From: Bacteroidota bacterium
GTDB lineage: Bacteria > Bacteroidota > Bacteroidia > Chitinophagales > Chitinophagaceae
Assembly (NCBI GenBank): GCA_018267795.1
Contig: JAFDXS010000029.1
Location: 1-11,384 of the forward strand
Direction of reading: 5' to 3'
Length of the DNA: 11,384 nt
Under the pieces are notes generated by a model that worked only from the letters and a program-made list of their open reading frames with translations, had not been told where the DNA came from and ran no database searches. Both the position numbers and the translations under genes were made by a program. This document shows, in pieces, positions 1 through 6,760 of this stretch. Numbering within the stretch: position 1 is the first letter of the stretch; every line of letters starts with the position of its first letter.

Positions 1-1143
1 ACCACTACCGTCTTCCCCGACATCACTATGACGATAAAACTTTTGAAATAGCCTAACTCTGTCTAACATTGGGAGGCTGGACGTATTAGAAACTATGAGC
101 GCATTATTTTGCAGCGATATATCGATCGTTCCTCCTTCTCTGTTATACCTGATAGCATTGCCCAGTAAATTATTTAAGATGATATCTGCCAGGTGCCTAT
201 GAAACTTAATAACTGTTGGCCCGGCAACTATATTCACGCTCAAATGTCTTGCATCTATAATATCCAGGAGTTCAGAAACTTTACTTTTAAGTAAGGCCTC
301 CATGTCAACCTGCTCATTTAATACAAATTGCCTGTTTTCTACTTTTGTGAGCAGCAGCAGAGACTGGTTAAGCTTTGACAGACGAGAGACTGCATTTTCA
401 ATATCTGAAACAGAAGCTCCTTCATGCTTAAGAACGATATCTTGCTGCATTAACACATCGAGCTTGCTGCGAATGATAGCTAACGGAGTTTGCATCTCAT
501 GTGCTGCATGGGCAGTAAATTCCTTCAGGGATTGATAGTCTGCTTGTACACGATGGGTCATGCGTTGTACATTTTCATTCAGCAGATCGAATTCATTTAT
601 GCCGGTTGGAGTAAAATCAAGTACCTCCTGCGAACTTAGCTCATAGGCACTCAATCTATCGAGCGTCTTATAGAATGGCTTCCATAATCCACTCAACACT
701 ACTCTATTTACCATATACCCAACCAGCAATATGCAGGCAATCATAATAATGGTAACGAGAATAATAACCTGCAAAAGATCTTCTGTTTCTTCCAATGGCC
801 TGCTGACGGTGACAAGATAATACTTACCTGCAGCCTCCACACCAAACTGCACTTGCCTATACATATCGTTACGTTCATTGAGCTTTACCGTTCTATATCT
901 TGCAGGAAAGGAATCGGTAATGGGTGTATAGGTAGTGACCTGATGGCGTGTAGGCGTTATTTCAGGCAAGGCATGATGTACATTCCGATATTGTTTTATT
1001 TCTGTTTCTTCCGTCTTTAGTGTGTCGTCGAGCTGGTGTATGAGAATATATTGCAGCAAAAAATAAAAGCTACAACTGCCGACTATAAAAATGAGAACGG
1101 CAGCCAGTATGTTGATACGATTATATTTTACATACAGTTTCAA
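1..1143 (-). CDS. Two-component sensor histidine kinase, C-terminus cut by the window edge
   Basis: This is a membrane sensor kinase that should autophosphorylate on His and pass the phosphate to the response regulator encoded just upstream. I read 381 residues directly on the minus strand. There is a membrane helix at about residues 10-33, an extracytoplasmic segment to about 122 and a second helix at about 124-147. A HisKA H-box follows with phospho-acceptor His215 in the motif AAHEMQTP, then an ATPase domain with an N-box around residues 322-333 (NNLLGNAIRYN) and an F-box-like LFQKFYR near 366-372. The sequence ends in the window just at the next glycine box, so roughly 50 residues are missing. 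The G1 region reads SNTSSLP rather than the usual DxGxG, a variant I associate with some Bacteroidota kinases. The only plausible start is a TTG at 1143 that overlaps the TGA stop of the regulator gene (TTGA, 4 bases), which implies translational coupling. The ligand is unknown. Confidence 0.93.
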   Translation of the reverse strand, partial: MKLYVKYNRINILAAVLIFIVGSCSFYFLLQYILIHQLDDTLKTEETEIKQYRNVHHALPEITPTRHQVTTYTPITDSFPARYRTVKLNERNDMYRQVQFGVEAAGKYYLVTVSRPLEETEDLLQVIILVTIIMIACILLVGYMVNRVVLSGLWKPFYKTLDRLSAYELSSQEVLDFTPTGINEFDLLNENVQRMTHRVQADYQSLKEFTAHAAHEMQTPLAIIRSKLDVLMQQDIVLKHEGASVSDIENAVSRLSKLNQSLLLLTKVENRQFVLNEQVDMEALLKSKVSELLDIIDARHLSVNIVAGPTVIKFHRHLADIILNNLLGNAIRYNREGGTIDISLQNNALIVSNTSSLPMLDRVRLFQKFYRHSDVGEDGSG

Positions 1144-1817
1144 TGCATTGAAAATTTATAACCCATTCCATAGATGCTTTGTAAATAATCATCTGAGCCA
1201 GCTGCCAATAACTTCTTTCTAAGATTTTTTATATGTGCGTAAATAAAATCGTAGTTGTCGGCCATGTCCATTGCATCGCCCCAAAGATGCTCTGCAATAG
1301 CATTTTTTGACAACACGCGGTTTTTATTGACTATGAAGTAAACAAGCAGGTCGTATTCCTTCCTGGTGAGTGTAATATCCTTATCATTTATCCTCACCGT
1401 CTTTGCTTGTATATCTATTGTAATTTCATTATAATGAAGGATGTTACTGCCCTGCAGGCTTTTACGGCGTATAATTGCAGCAATGCGTACGCTCAACTCT
1501 GACAAATGAAAAGGCTTGGTGAGATAATCGTCTGCACCCAACTTTAAGCCGGTGATCTTATCATCCAACTCATTGCGGGCAGAAATAATAATTACTCCAT
1601 CCTGCTTATTTGATTCTTTTAACTGCTGTAGTAATTGCAAGCCGTTGCCATCAGGCAACATGATATCGAGCACAATACAATCGTATTGATACAGCTCAAT
1701 CTTCTCCTGCGCATCGCGAAAATTCTCTACTGACTCACATACATATTGCTGTGAGGACAGATAATCTACCATACTCCTGTTGAGCGCAGGCTGATCTTCT
1801 ACTATGAGGATTTTCAC
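1140..1817 (-). CDS. OmpR/PhoB-family response regulator
   Basis: This is a DNA-binding response regulator of 225 residues, the usual size for the family. The receiver domain spans residues 1-115, with the acidic pair E7/D8, phospho-acceptor Asp51 (VLDIMLPDG), switch residue Ser79 and conserved Lys101 (TKPF). The OmpR-type winged-helix domain spans about 128-225; it contains RKEYDLLVYF and ends with YGMGYKF, the typical wing signature. The start is a GTG at 1817, and no ATG lies upstream in frame. The gene begins 25 bases after the yncE-like gene stops and overlaps the kinase gene by 4 bases, so the three are probably co-transcribed. Its targets cannot be told from the sequence. It could control its own operon, but I see no clear direct repeats near its start. 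Confidence 0.95.
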   Translation of the reverse strand: MKILIVEDQPALNRSMVDYLSSQQYVCESVENFRDAQEKIELYQYDCIVLDIMLPDGNGLQLLQQLKESNKQDGVIIISARNELDDKITGLKLGADDYLTKPFHLSELSVRIAAIIRRKSLQGSNILHYNEITIDIQAKTVRINDKDITLTRKEYDLLVYFIVNKNRVLSKNAIAEHLWGDAMDMADNYDFIYAHIKNLRKKLLAAGSDDYLQSIYGMGYKFSMH

Positions 1818-1842
1818 TAAAGCAGTTTGTTGTAAAAATAAC

Positions 1843-2868
1843 CTATTTACCGGCCACTACAAGCACCATGAACGTGCCGGGAACCATATCAGGCCTATGT
1901 TTATCTTTTGATTGCGTTAGCTCTGCTGTGGGTAAGTAAACAAGGTGAGATTTTGTATCGACAGTTAATGTCCTTGCACCTTCTTTTGTGCTAAGGTTCT
2001 CTAGTAGCTGATATTTATTAGCTGCGGCTTCTCTTATTATTGTGAGCGTACCTTCGCCGTTAGCTGCATAAATGTATTTGCGCTGCGCATCAAAGGCTAC
2101 ACCATCGCATTCATCACCGATAGGCAGTGTTGTTACTATATTGCCATTTGTTGCATCCATTACTACCAATAACTTATTATCGCAGCCTGCGAACAAACGT
2201 TTTGTTTTAGCATCTATAGCAAGACCGGTGGGAGATTTGCCTTTCATCAAGGGCCAACGCGCCTCTACTGCATAGGAGCTTGCATTTACCTTAACAATCT
2301 CATTTTTATCTTCAATATTTACATAAACATTGCCTATGTCATCAGAAACAGCAGTTTCTGGCTTGCCACCGAGTGGGATCGTTTTTATCACTTCATTAGT
2401 GGCAGGATCTATGACACTCAGGTCTTTGCTCTTGCCATTGCATACATATATCTTTTTTGAAAAATCATCGTGCATAATAGCGTCGGGATTCTCGCCTGTT
2501 TTTATTTGGGATAGTTCTTTATTGCTAAACATATCAAATACGGTAACTGTATTCAACTTTCCATTGCTGGTAAAACCTTTTTTATACTGAGCGGCAAATG
2601 CAATACCATGCACGCCGAGTGTGTTTTTTATCACTCCGATGGAGTCTCCTTTGGGGTTGAGGATATTTACCTGTGTAGCATGTGCCACATAGATGTTATG
2701 TGTTACAGGATTGATAGCAATATAGTCCCACTTACCAGGGCTTTTTATGTGAAATGTGTCAACTATATGATGTTTGGGTGAATGGGGTGGCTGTGATTGA
2801 GCATAGGTAGAATCAGAGGCAAAAGCTACAGTTACGGCAGCGGCGCAATAACAAAGAATATTTTTCAT
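1843..2868 (-). CDS. Secreted YncE-like (YVTN/NHL-type) beta-propeller protein
   Basis: The ATG at 2868 gives 341 residues. A TTG 30 bases further upstream is also in frame, but the ATG is preferred because it places a clean signal peptide at the N-terminus: Lys2, a hydrophobic core, and a likely cut after TYA at residue 23. The mature protein consists of repeated blades of about 40 residues, with recurring phrases such as IYVAHA, IYVCNG, VYVN and IYAANG and patterns like VIDPATNEVIKTIPLGG. This marks a YncE/YVTN-type propeller of the exported or periplasmic kind. The molecular role in this family is mostly unknown; ligand or surface binding is typical. It sits directly upstream of the response regulator and kinase, so it may be an accessory sensing protein of that system (inference). 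No FNR-like dyad lies at the spacing seen for the neighbouring stress genes, so it is probably regulated separately. Confidence 0.85.
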   Translation of the reverse strand: MKNILCYCAAAVTVAFASDSTYAQSQPPHSPKHHIVDTFHIKSPGKWDYIAINPVTHNIYVAHATQVNILNPKGDSIGVIKNTLGVHGIAFAAQYKKGFTSNGKLNTVTVFDMFSNKELSQIKTGENPDAIMHDDFSKKIYVCNGKSKDLSVIDPATNEVIKTIPLGGKPETAVSDDIGNVYVNIEDKNEIVKVNASSYAVEARWPLMKGKSPTGLAIDAKTKRLFAGCDNKLLVVMDATNGNIVTTLPIGDECDGVAFDAQRKYIYAANGEGTLTIIREAAANKYQLLENLSTKEGARTLTVDTKSHLVYLPTAELTQSKDKHRPDMVPGTFMVLVVAGK

Positions 2869-3033
2869 TGATGATGATTTAGCATTATTAGGATACAAAC
2901 TTCAAGATAAATTCTGAATGCTTTCTGAATTATTTGTACTAATAAGACAGAGATAATATATCTATAGGTTCACAAAAGCACCATATATACAAAATTGACT
3001 AAATTTATAATAAGTAAAGTAAACGATTACGAG

Positions 3034-3099
3034 ATGACAACCGTCATTCTTATGAGTGCCCGGTATCATTTTCATAAAAAGATGGCTTAAGGACATTTG
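3034..3099 (+). promoter_or_regulatory. Promoter of usp1 with two phased FNR-like dyads
   Basis: The distal dyad ATGAC-AACC-GTCAT (3034-3047) is a perfect 5-4-5 palindrome. The proximal dyad GTGCC-CGGT-ATCAT (3056-3069) is degenerate, with a good right half only. The -7-like element GACATTTG (3092-3099) matches five of the six defined bases of TAnnTTTG. Dyad centres are 51.5 and 29.5 bases upstream of the -7 element and 22 bases apart. The predicted transcript begins about 20 bases before the usp1 ATG. Function as a Crp/Fnr-type activator site is inferred from sequence and geometry. Confidence 0.65.
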
Positions 3100-3122
3100 T
3101 TTTAAACTTAACAGCAAGGACC

Positions 3123-3956
3123 ATGAACAAAATAGTATTGTTATCGAATGCTGAAAAACTGCCCAAAGGTGCTTTTGATTTTGCCTGTATGCTGAATGAG
3201 CAACAACCTATGTTGTTAGCAGGTGTATTTCTTCCTAAAGTGGATTACTGGAACACTTTGTTATACTTTTCTTTTGGTGCTGCTGCCCCCTTGCTTTATT
3301 ATAGCCCAGAGGGCACTGAGATACTTACAGAGAATACTGCCGTAAAGGAGTTTGAACAACTATGCCAACATAATGGAATTGAATACCGGGTACACAATTA
3401 CAATGAAAGCTTTGAGGACATTAAAGAATATATAAAAATAGAAAGCAGGTTCGCAGACCTGTTATTGTTCAGCAATGATCTTTTTTACAAGGAGCTTACG
3501 GCAGAGATGTACAATGAATATGCAGAAGAGACAATGCACCATGCTGAATGCCCGGTAATGATAATACCAGAAACCTACGCAAAGCCGGACAATATAGTGC
3601 TGACCTATGATGGCAGCGCCTCATCGGTGTATGCGATCAAGCAGTTTGCTGCTTTATTGCCTGAACTTACAAAACTGGAAACACTGCTTGTATATATTAA
3701 CCCAAGCGAAAAGCATGGTTTCCCGGAAATGGACTTCATTGAAGAATTTGCCGAACGCCATTTCAGTAATCTTAACTTCCTGAAGCTGGAAATAGAGCCG
3801 GAAAAATATTTTAGCACATGGCTTGCAGACAGGAAAAATACCCTGTTGGTAGCAGGTGCAAAAAGCCGCAGCGGCATATCGGAATTGTTTCATAAAAGCT
3901 TTGTTGGCGATTTGCTGAAAGAACATAAAATACCAATATTCATTACTCATAGATAG
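3123..3956 (+). CDS. Universal stress protein 1, tandem Usp domains
   Basis: This 277-residue cytoplasmic protein has two Usp-like halves: a diverged one at about 1-150 and a clearer one from about 157, which begins NIVLTYDGSASSVYAIKQF. The first half ends with ECPVMIIPE, the typical last strand of a Usp fold. In the second half the ATP-binding motif G-x2-G-x9-G-S/T is degraded: Gly245 is kept, but the second glycine is Ser and the third is Lys (GAKS..KS). Nucleotide binding is therefore doubtful. Usp proteins help survival under starvation, oxygen limitation or redox stress, but the biochemical action of this subtype is unknown. It is a clear paralogue of the gene at 6761 (shared ECPV, TYDGS, and the spacing between them). 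An AAGGA just before the ATG could act as a ribosome binding site. An FNR-like promoter lies upstream. Confidence 0.9.
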   Translation: MNKIVLLSNAEKLPKGAFDFACMLNEQQPMLLAGVFLPKVDYWNTLLYFSFGAAAPLLYYSPEGTEILTENTAVKEFEQLCQHNGIEYRVHNYNESFEDIKEYIKIESRFADLLLFSNDLFYKELTAEMYNEYAEETMHHAECPVMIIPETYAKPDNIVLTYDGSASSVYAIKQFAALLPELTKLETLLVYINPSEKHGFPEMDFIEEFAERHFSNLNFLKLEIEPEKYFSTWLADRKNTLLVAGAKSRSGISELFHKSFVGDLLKEHKIPIFITHR

Positions 3957-4198
3957 CCTGTACAATGTGGCAATATTCTCGTCACAGCAAGCGCAATTAA
4001 GCGCGCATTAAAATGTTGTGCTTTAAACTCTACGCAACAGCAGTTTACAATTCCTGATAAAAAAACAATAATGATGTGAGTCAGCAATGCATCTGACGAC
4101 TATCAGACCAGGATGTATTCAACATCATAGTTGATCGTGGTGGTATAAAATAGCTTTGCAGGCAAGGATATTAAATCACTTTATAAAAAGAGAAAACT
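3957..4198. other. Intergenic region between usp1 and hsp20
   Basis: There is no coding signal here. The first 110 bases hold no strong hairpin with a T-tract, so I cannot point to a terminator for usp1. The second half is the hsp20 control region, described as its own feature. Confidence 0.6.
4071..4158 (+). promoter_or_regulatory. hsp20 promoter with an array of three 22-bp-phased FNR-like dyads
   Basis: There is a perfect -7 element, TAGCTTTG (4151-4158), with GTTG 17 bases upstream as a possible -33 element. Three 5-4-5 dyads follow one another at 22-base steps: ATGAT-GTGA-GTCAG (4071-4084), CTGAC-GACT-ATCAG (4093-4106) and GTATT-CAAC-ATCAT (4115-4128, only the right half is good). Their centres lie 73.5, 51.5 and 29.5 bases upstream of the -7 element. 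The leader before the hsp20 ATG would be about 35 bases. The match to Crp/Fnr-type sites is inferred; the third, outer dyad is unique to this promoter. Confidence 0.62.
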
Positions 4199-4642
4199 AT
4201 GGCAACAAAAACATTGGCCCGCAGAAATGGCGGCCATTTACTGACAAACGTATTTAATGATTTTTTCAGTCCATGGACTGATCTGCTGACAGAACCAACA
4301 TGGGAACGCGCGCTAACAGTGCCTGCAGTAAACATTACAGAAAATGACAAAAACTACCAGCTTTCGGTAGCAGCACCAGGATTAAAAAAAGAAGATTTTA
4401 ATGTAGATGTAGATGGCAATATGCTAACTATAAGTGCAGAAAAAGAAGAAAACAAAGAAGAAAAAGACCAGGAATATACCCGTAAAGAATATAATTACTC
4501 TTCTTTTAGCCGCACGTTTACCTTACCAAGTGAAGTAAAACAAAGTGCAATAGAGGCTGAGTACAAAGACGGTGTACTGCACCTGATGTTACCTAAGACA
4601 GAGGCAGCACAGAAGGCGACTACTAAAGTGAAGATAAAATAA
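4199..4642 (+). CDS. Small heat-shock protein, Hsp20/alpha-crystallin family
   Basis: This 147-residue protein is an ATP-independent holdase chaperone that keeps unfolding proteins soluble in the cytoplasm, normally as large oligomers. The variable N-terminal arm (1-40) holds the aromatic segment NDFFSPWTDL. The alpha-crystallin domain covers about 41-137, beginning PAVNITENDKNYQLSVAAPG and closing with the family signature GVLHLMLPK. A short charged tail ends in KVKIK, an IxI-like motif used for oligomer contacts. Length and domain order are normal for bacterial Hsp20. The leader is A-rich with no Shine-Dalgarno. Its promoter carries FNR-like dyads rather than an obvious heat-shock signal. 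A terminator follows at 4663. Confidence 0.96.
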   Translation: MATKTLARRNGGHLLTNVFNDFFSPWTDLLTEPTWERALTVPAVNITENDKNYQLSVAAPGLKKEDFNVDVDGNMLTISAEKEENKEEKDQEYTRKEYNYSSFSRTFTLPSEVKQSAIEAEYKDGVLHLMLPKTEAAQKATTKVKIK

Positions 4643-4662
4643 GGAGTGACATGGCAGAGTAT

Positions 4663-4694
4663 AGGCGAGGGCATTTTGCTCTCGCCTTTCTCTT
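4663..4694 (+). terminator. Rho-independent terminator after hsp20
   Basis: A 10-bp stem (AGGCGAGGGC paired with GCTCTCGCCT, one G-U pair) has an ATTTT loop and is followed by TTCTCTTT. The T-tract lies on the plus strand, so it ends the hsp20 transcript. It lies between convergent genes and may also slow transcription from the minus strand, but no matching tract is present for that direction. Confidence 0.85.
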
Positions 4695-4696
4695 TA

Positions 4697-5995
4697 TTAA
4701 ACGCTTGCTTTTAGCGCATCTTTTCCAAATCTTTCGAAGCATGCACGCTCCAAAGCCTCGCGATGCGCGGGATGAGCAATAGAGGTTAATAAATAAGCAC
4801 GCTGCGCCATATTTTTCCCGTACATGTTGACAGTACCATACTCGGTAACAACATAGTGAATATGGCCGCGGGTAGTAACAACACCAGCGCCCTGCTTTAA
4901 AAACGGCACTATGCGGGATATACCATCCTTGGTAGTAGATGGTAAAGCAATGACAGGCTTACCGCCTTCTGACAAAGCGGCACCACGCATGAAATCCATT
5001 TGCCCGCCGATACCTGAGTACTGGTAAGTGCCGATAGAATCTGCACATACCTGGCCTGTAACATCAATTTCCAAGGCGCTGTTAATCGCAACTACTTTTG
5101 GGTTGCGACTGATGACATCACTATTATTTACAAAGGCGACGTTCATGCAAGCAACAGCGGGATTATCATGCACAAAGTCATATACCTTCCTTGTGCCTAA
5201 TACAAAAGAGCTAAGGGTGATGCCACAGCGCACACGTTTATGCTCGTTGGTAACAATACCTTTTTCAATAAGCGGTATAATGCTATCTGAAAACATCTCT
5301 GTATGTACACCAAGCCCCTTGTGATTGGTTAAATATTGCAATACAGTGTCCGGGATGCCACCAATACCCATTTGCAATGTTGCACCATCATCAATAAGGG
5401 CTGCCACCTGCTTGCTGATCTTTTCTGTAACACCATTATTCTTTGCCTGGTAAATTACCTCAGGTAATTCCATTTCGTGCCATACCATAGCTTTGAAAAC
5501 GGAAGCATGTATGATACCATCGCCCAGTACACGCGGCATACGCGGATTAACCTGGGCAATAACTATGCGCGCAGTTCGCACAGCACTCAATGCGGCATCA
5601 ACCGATGTGCCAAGGGTACAATAGCCGTGCTCGTCAGGAGGTGATACCTGAACAATAGCAACGTCAATAGGTAATATCTTTTGCTCAAACAGCCGTGGTA
5701 TTTCGCTAAGGAATACCGGCACGTAATCACCAGCGTCACTATTGACCCAATCGCGGACATTTGCTGACACGAATAAGGAATTAAGATAAAAGCTTTTGCG
5801 TACCTCAGGCCTATTCCAGTTAATATCGCCATAAGTGCTTATAGCTACCAGCTCTATATTATTTATTTCATTTGCGCGGTTCAGCAGTGCCTCAAGCAGC
5901 GGCAAGGGCGTAGCAGCACTGCCGTGTATAAAAACCCTGTTGCCGCTCTCTACAAGCGAAACCGCCTGCTGCAGGGTACAATAGCTCTGTATCAT
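4697..5995 (-). CDS. Acetyl-CoA hydrolase / acyl-CoA:acetate CoA-transferase family enzyme
   Basis: This 432-residue enzyme belongs to the family-I CoA-transferase group that includes acetyl-CoA hydrolase, succinyl-CoA:acetate CoA-transferase and 4-hydroxybutyrate CoA-transferase. It moves CoA between acyl-CoA and a carboxylate such as acetate. Landmarks are the N-terminal SGNRVFIHGSAATP, the central DEHGYCTLGTSVDA, the glycine-rich MGIGGIPDTVL, then VHTEMFSD, where Glu233 is the predicted catalytic glutamate that forms the thioester intermediate. The tail has GGKPVIALPST and the domain end YGKNMAQRAYLL. The exact acyl substrate cannot be told from sequence. In low-oxygen metabolism such enzymes can release acetate while conserving the thioester bond (inference). 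It is transcribed divergently from the 6131 gene, shares an operator region with it, and converges on hsp20. Confidence 0.92.
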   Translation of the reverse strand: MIQSYCTLQQAVSLVESGNRVFIHGSAATPLPLLEALLNRANEINNIELVAISTYGDINWNRPEVRKSFYLNSLFVSANVRDWVNSDAGDYVPVFLSEIPRLFEQKILPIDVAIVQVSPPDEHGYCTLGTSVDAALSAVRTARIVIAQVNPRMPRVLGDGIIHASVFKAMVWHEMELPEVIYQAKNNGVTEKISKQVAALIDDGATLQMGIGGIPDTVLQYLTNHKGLGVHTEMFSDSIIPLIEKGIVTNEHKRVRCGITLSSFVLGTRKVYDFVHDNPAVACMNVAFVNNSDVISRNPKVVAINSALEIDVTGQVCADSIGTYQYSGIGGQMDFMRGAALSEGGKPVIALPSTTKDGISRIVPFLKQGAGVVTTRGHIHYVVTEYGTVNMYGKNMAQRAYLLTSIAHPAHREALERACFERFGKDALKASV

Positions 5996-6014
5996 TACGT
6001 ATTGGTTTACACTG

Positions 6015-6110
6015 CAAAGGAAAAGGCAGCTTTACTGTGCGCTGCTAATAGCAATCATTACGCGTGATGACTATTGTCATTTATATCGTTTCATTCCGCT
6101 TTTACTTTTG
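6015..6110. promoter_or_regulatory. Divergent promoter pair sharing two FNR-like dyads
   Basis: Dyads at 6045-6058 (CTAAT-AGCA-ATCAT, one good half) and 6067-6080 (ATGAC-TATT-GTCAT, perfect) have centres 22 bases apart. On the plus strand the -7 element TACTTTTG (6103-6110) is 29.5 and 51.5 bases from the two centres. On the minus strand the -7-like TTCCTTTG (6022 down to 6015, 5/6 defined bases) has the same two distances with the dyads in swapped roles. The array is thus symmetric for the two genes. Predicted leaders are about 15 bases on each side. Confidence 0.72.
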
Positions 6111-6130
6111 ACCTAAATAATTAAAAAATC

Positions 6131-6511
6131 ATGAGCGACATAAGCATCCAGAAGATAGACCACTCATATAACGAATGGCTAAACAGTCTTGACTTTTACC
6201 TGCAGGAAATAGGCATATTAAAGGAGCGCCTTACAGAAATAGGTGGCAAGAACACCTCGCAAGACGTATCGAAAGAGCTGGAACATTATGAAAACCAGTT
6301 TACTGTGCAAAGAGATAATATGGAACGCCTGAAACATAATATACGCAGCAGCATACACAATATGAGTGATGAAGCAAAGAAAGGTGCAGGGCATGTAAAT
6401 GGTGCATTTCAAGACCAATTCAGCCAATTGAAAGCCTTGTATGAACATGAAGAAACTGTAGTAAACGAACTAAGGCACAACTTCAACCGCTTCAGCGCGG
6501 ATTGGATGTAA
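6131..6511 (+). CDS. Small helical (coiled-coil-like) protein of unknown function
   Basis: I do not recognise this family. The 126-residue protein is hydrophilic and rich in Glu, Lys, His, Asn and Gln. It has no signal peptide, membrane helix or cysteine, and almost no proline. Long heptad-like stretches (about 10-85 and 95-122) contain phrases such as EWLNSLDFYLQEIGILKERL and DNMERLKHNIRSSIH, so an all-alpha coiled-coil bundle is expected. A Gly-containing hinge (KKGAGHVNG) lies at about 85-93. It ends in FSADWM. It has its own strong promoter (perfect TACTTTTG) and a perfect FNR-like dyad at the class II position, and it is divergent from the CoA-transferase gene. A cytoplasmic stress or protein-binding role is possible but is inference only. 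The start is preceded by an A-rich leader with no Shine-Dalgarno. Confidence 0.8.
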   Translation: MSDISIQKIDHSYNEWLNSLDFYLQEIGILKERLTEIGGKNTSQDVSKELEHYENQFTVQRDNMERLKHNIRSSIHNMSDEAKKGAGHVNGAFQDQFSQLKALYEHEETVVNELRHNFNRFSADWM

Positions 6512-6593
6512 TAGACCTTAAAAAGCAATAAGAAAAAAGGTCATACTGACCATGGGCATGGCAGTAGATTTGTCGCTATTCATCGTAGCATAA

Positions 6594-6623
6594 GGCTGCT
6601 GATATTAAAATATCAGGCAGGCC
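6594..6623 (+). other. Imperfect hairpin in the 3' untranslated region
   Basis: CTGATATT-AA-AATATCAG (6599-6616) is a perfect 8-bp inverted repeat. Allowing two bulged G residues on the 3' side, the stem extends to GGCTG/CAGGCC. It lies between the helical-protein stop (6511) and the terminator at 6630. It may protect the mRNA end or belong to a small RNA; the sequence alone cannot decide. Confidence 0.4.
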
Positions 6624-6629
6624 ACTATA

Positions 6630-6661
6630 GCCACCTACAGAGTATCTGCAGGTGGCTTTTT
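6630..6661 (+). terminator. Rho-independent terminator after the helical-protein gene
   Basis: The stem GCCACCT/AGGTGGC is followed inward by CAG/CTG with one A-C mismatch and an AGTAT loop, then TTTTTATTT on the plus strand. It ends the 6131 transcript just before the usp2 operator region begins. Confidence 0.9.
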
Positions 6662-6666
6662 ATTTG

Positions 6667-6732
6667 AGAACAATAATCATTTTCCACACTGACAAACATC
6701 ACCCCGTAAAAACATAAGCTATAATAGCTTTG
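6667..6732 (+). promoter_or_regulatory. Promoter of usp2-L,D-transpeptidase unit with two FNR-like dyads
   Basis: There is a perfect -7 element, TAGCTTTG (6725-6732). The proximal dyad CTGAC-AAAC-ATCAC (6689-6702) is centred 29.5 bases upstream, and the distal AGAAC-AATA-ATCAT (6667-6680) 51.5 bases upstream. Both dyads are imperfect; the TGAC and ATCA cores are kept in the proximal one. Spacing is identical to the other island promoters. The predicted leader is about 24 bases. Confidence 0.62.
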
Positions 6733-6760
6733 ATTCGTCACCATTTTTAATACTAATAAG

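Noticed and set aside
302..535. Open frame on the plus strand of 77 codons
   Set aside because: It lies antisense within the histidine kinase catalytic region and has no protein-like features; it is a shadow of the kinase gene.
2869..2898. Longer start (TTG at 2898) for the YncE-like protein
   Set aside because: It would put ten polar residues before a clean signal peptide; the ATG at 2868 fits better.
2940..3031. FNR-like control of the yncE-regulator-kinase unit from the dyad at 3034-3047
   Set aside because: No -7 element lies 29.5 or 51.5 bases away on the minus strand; a TGCTTTTG at 2980-2973 does not match the spacing.
4080..4097. Inverted repeat GTCAG-N8-CTGAC as a separate operator
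   Set aside because: It is made of the facing halves of two neighbouring 5-4-5 dyads and is explained by the 22-bp ladder.
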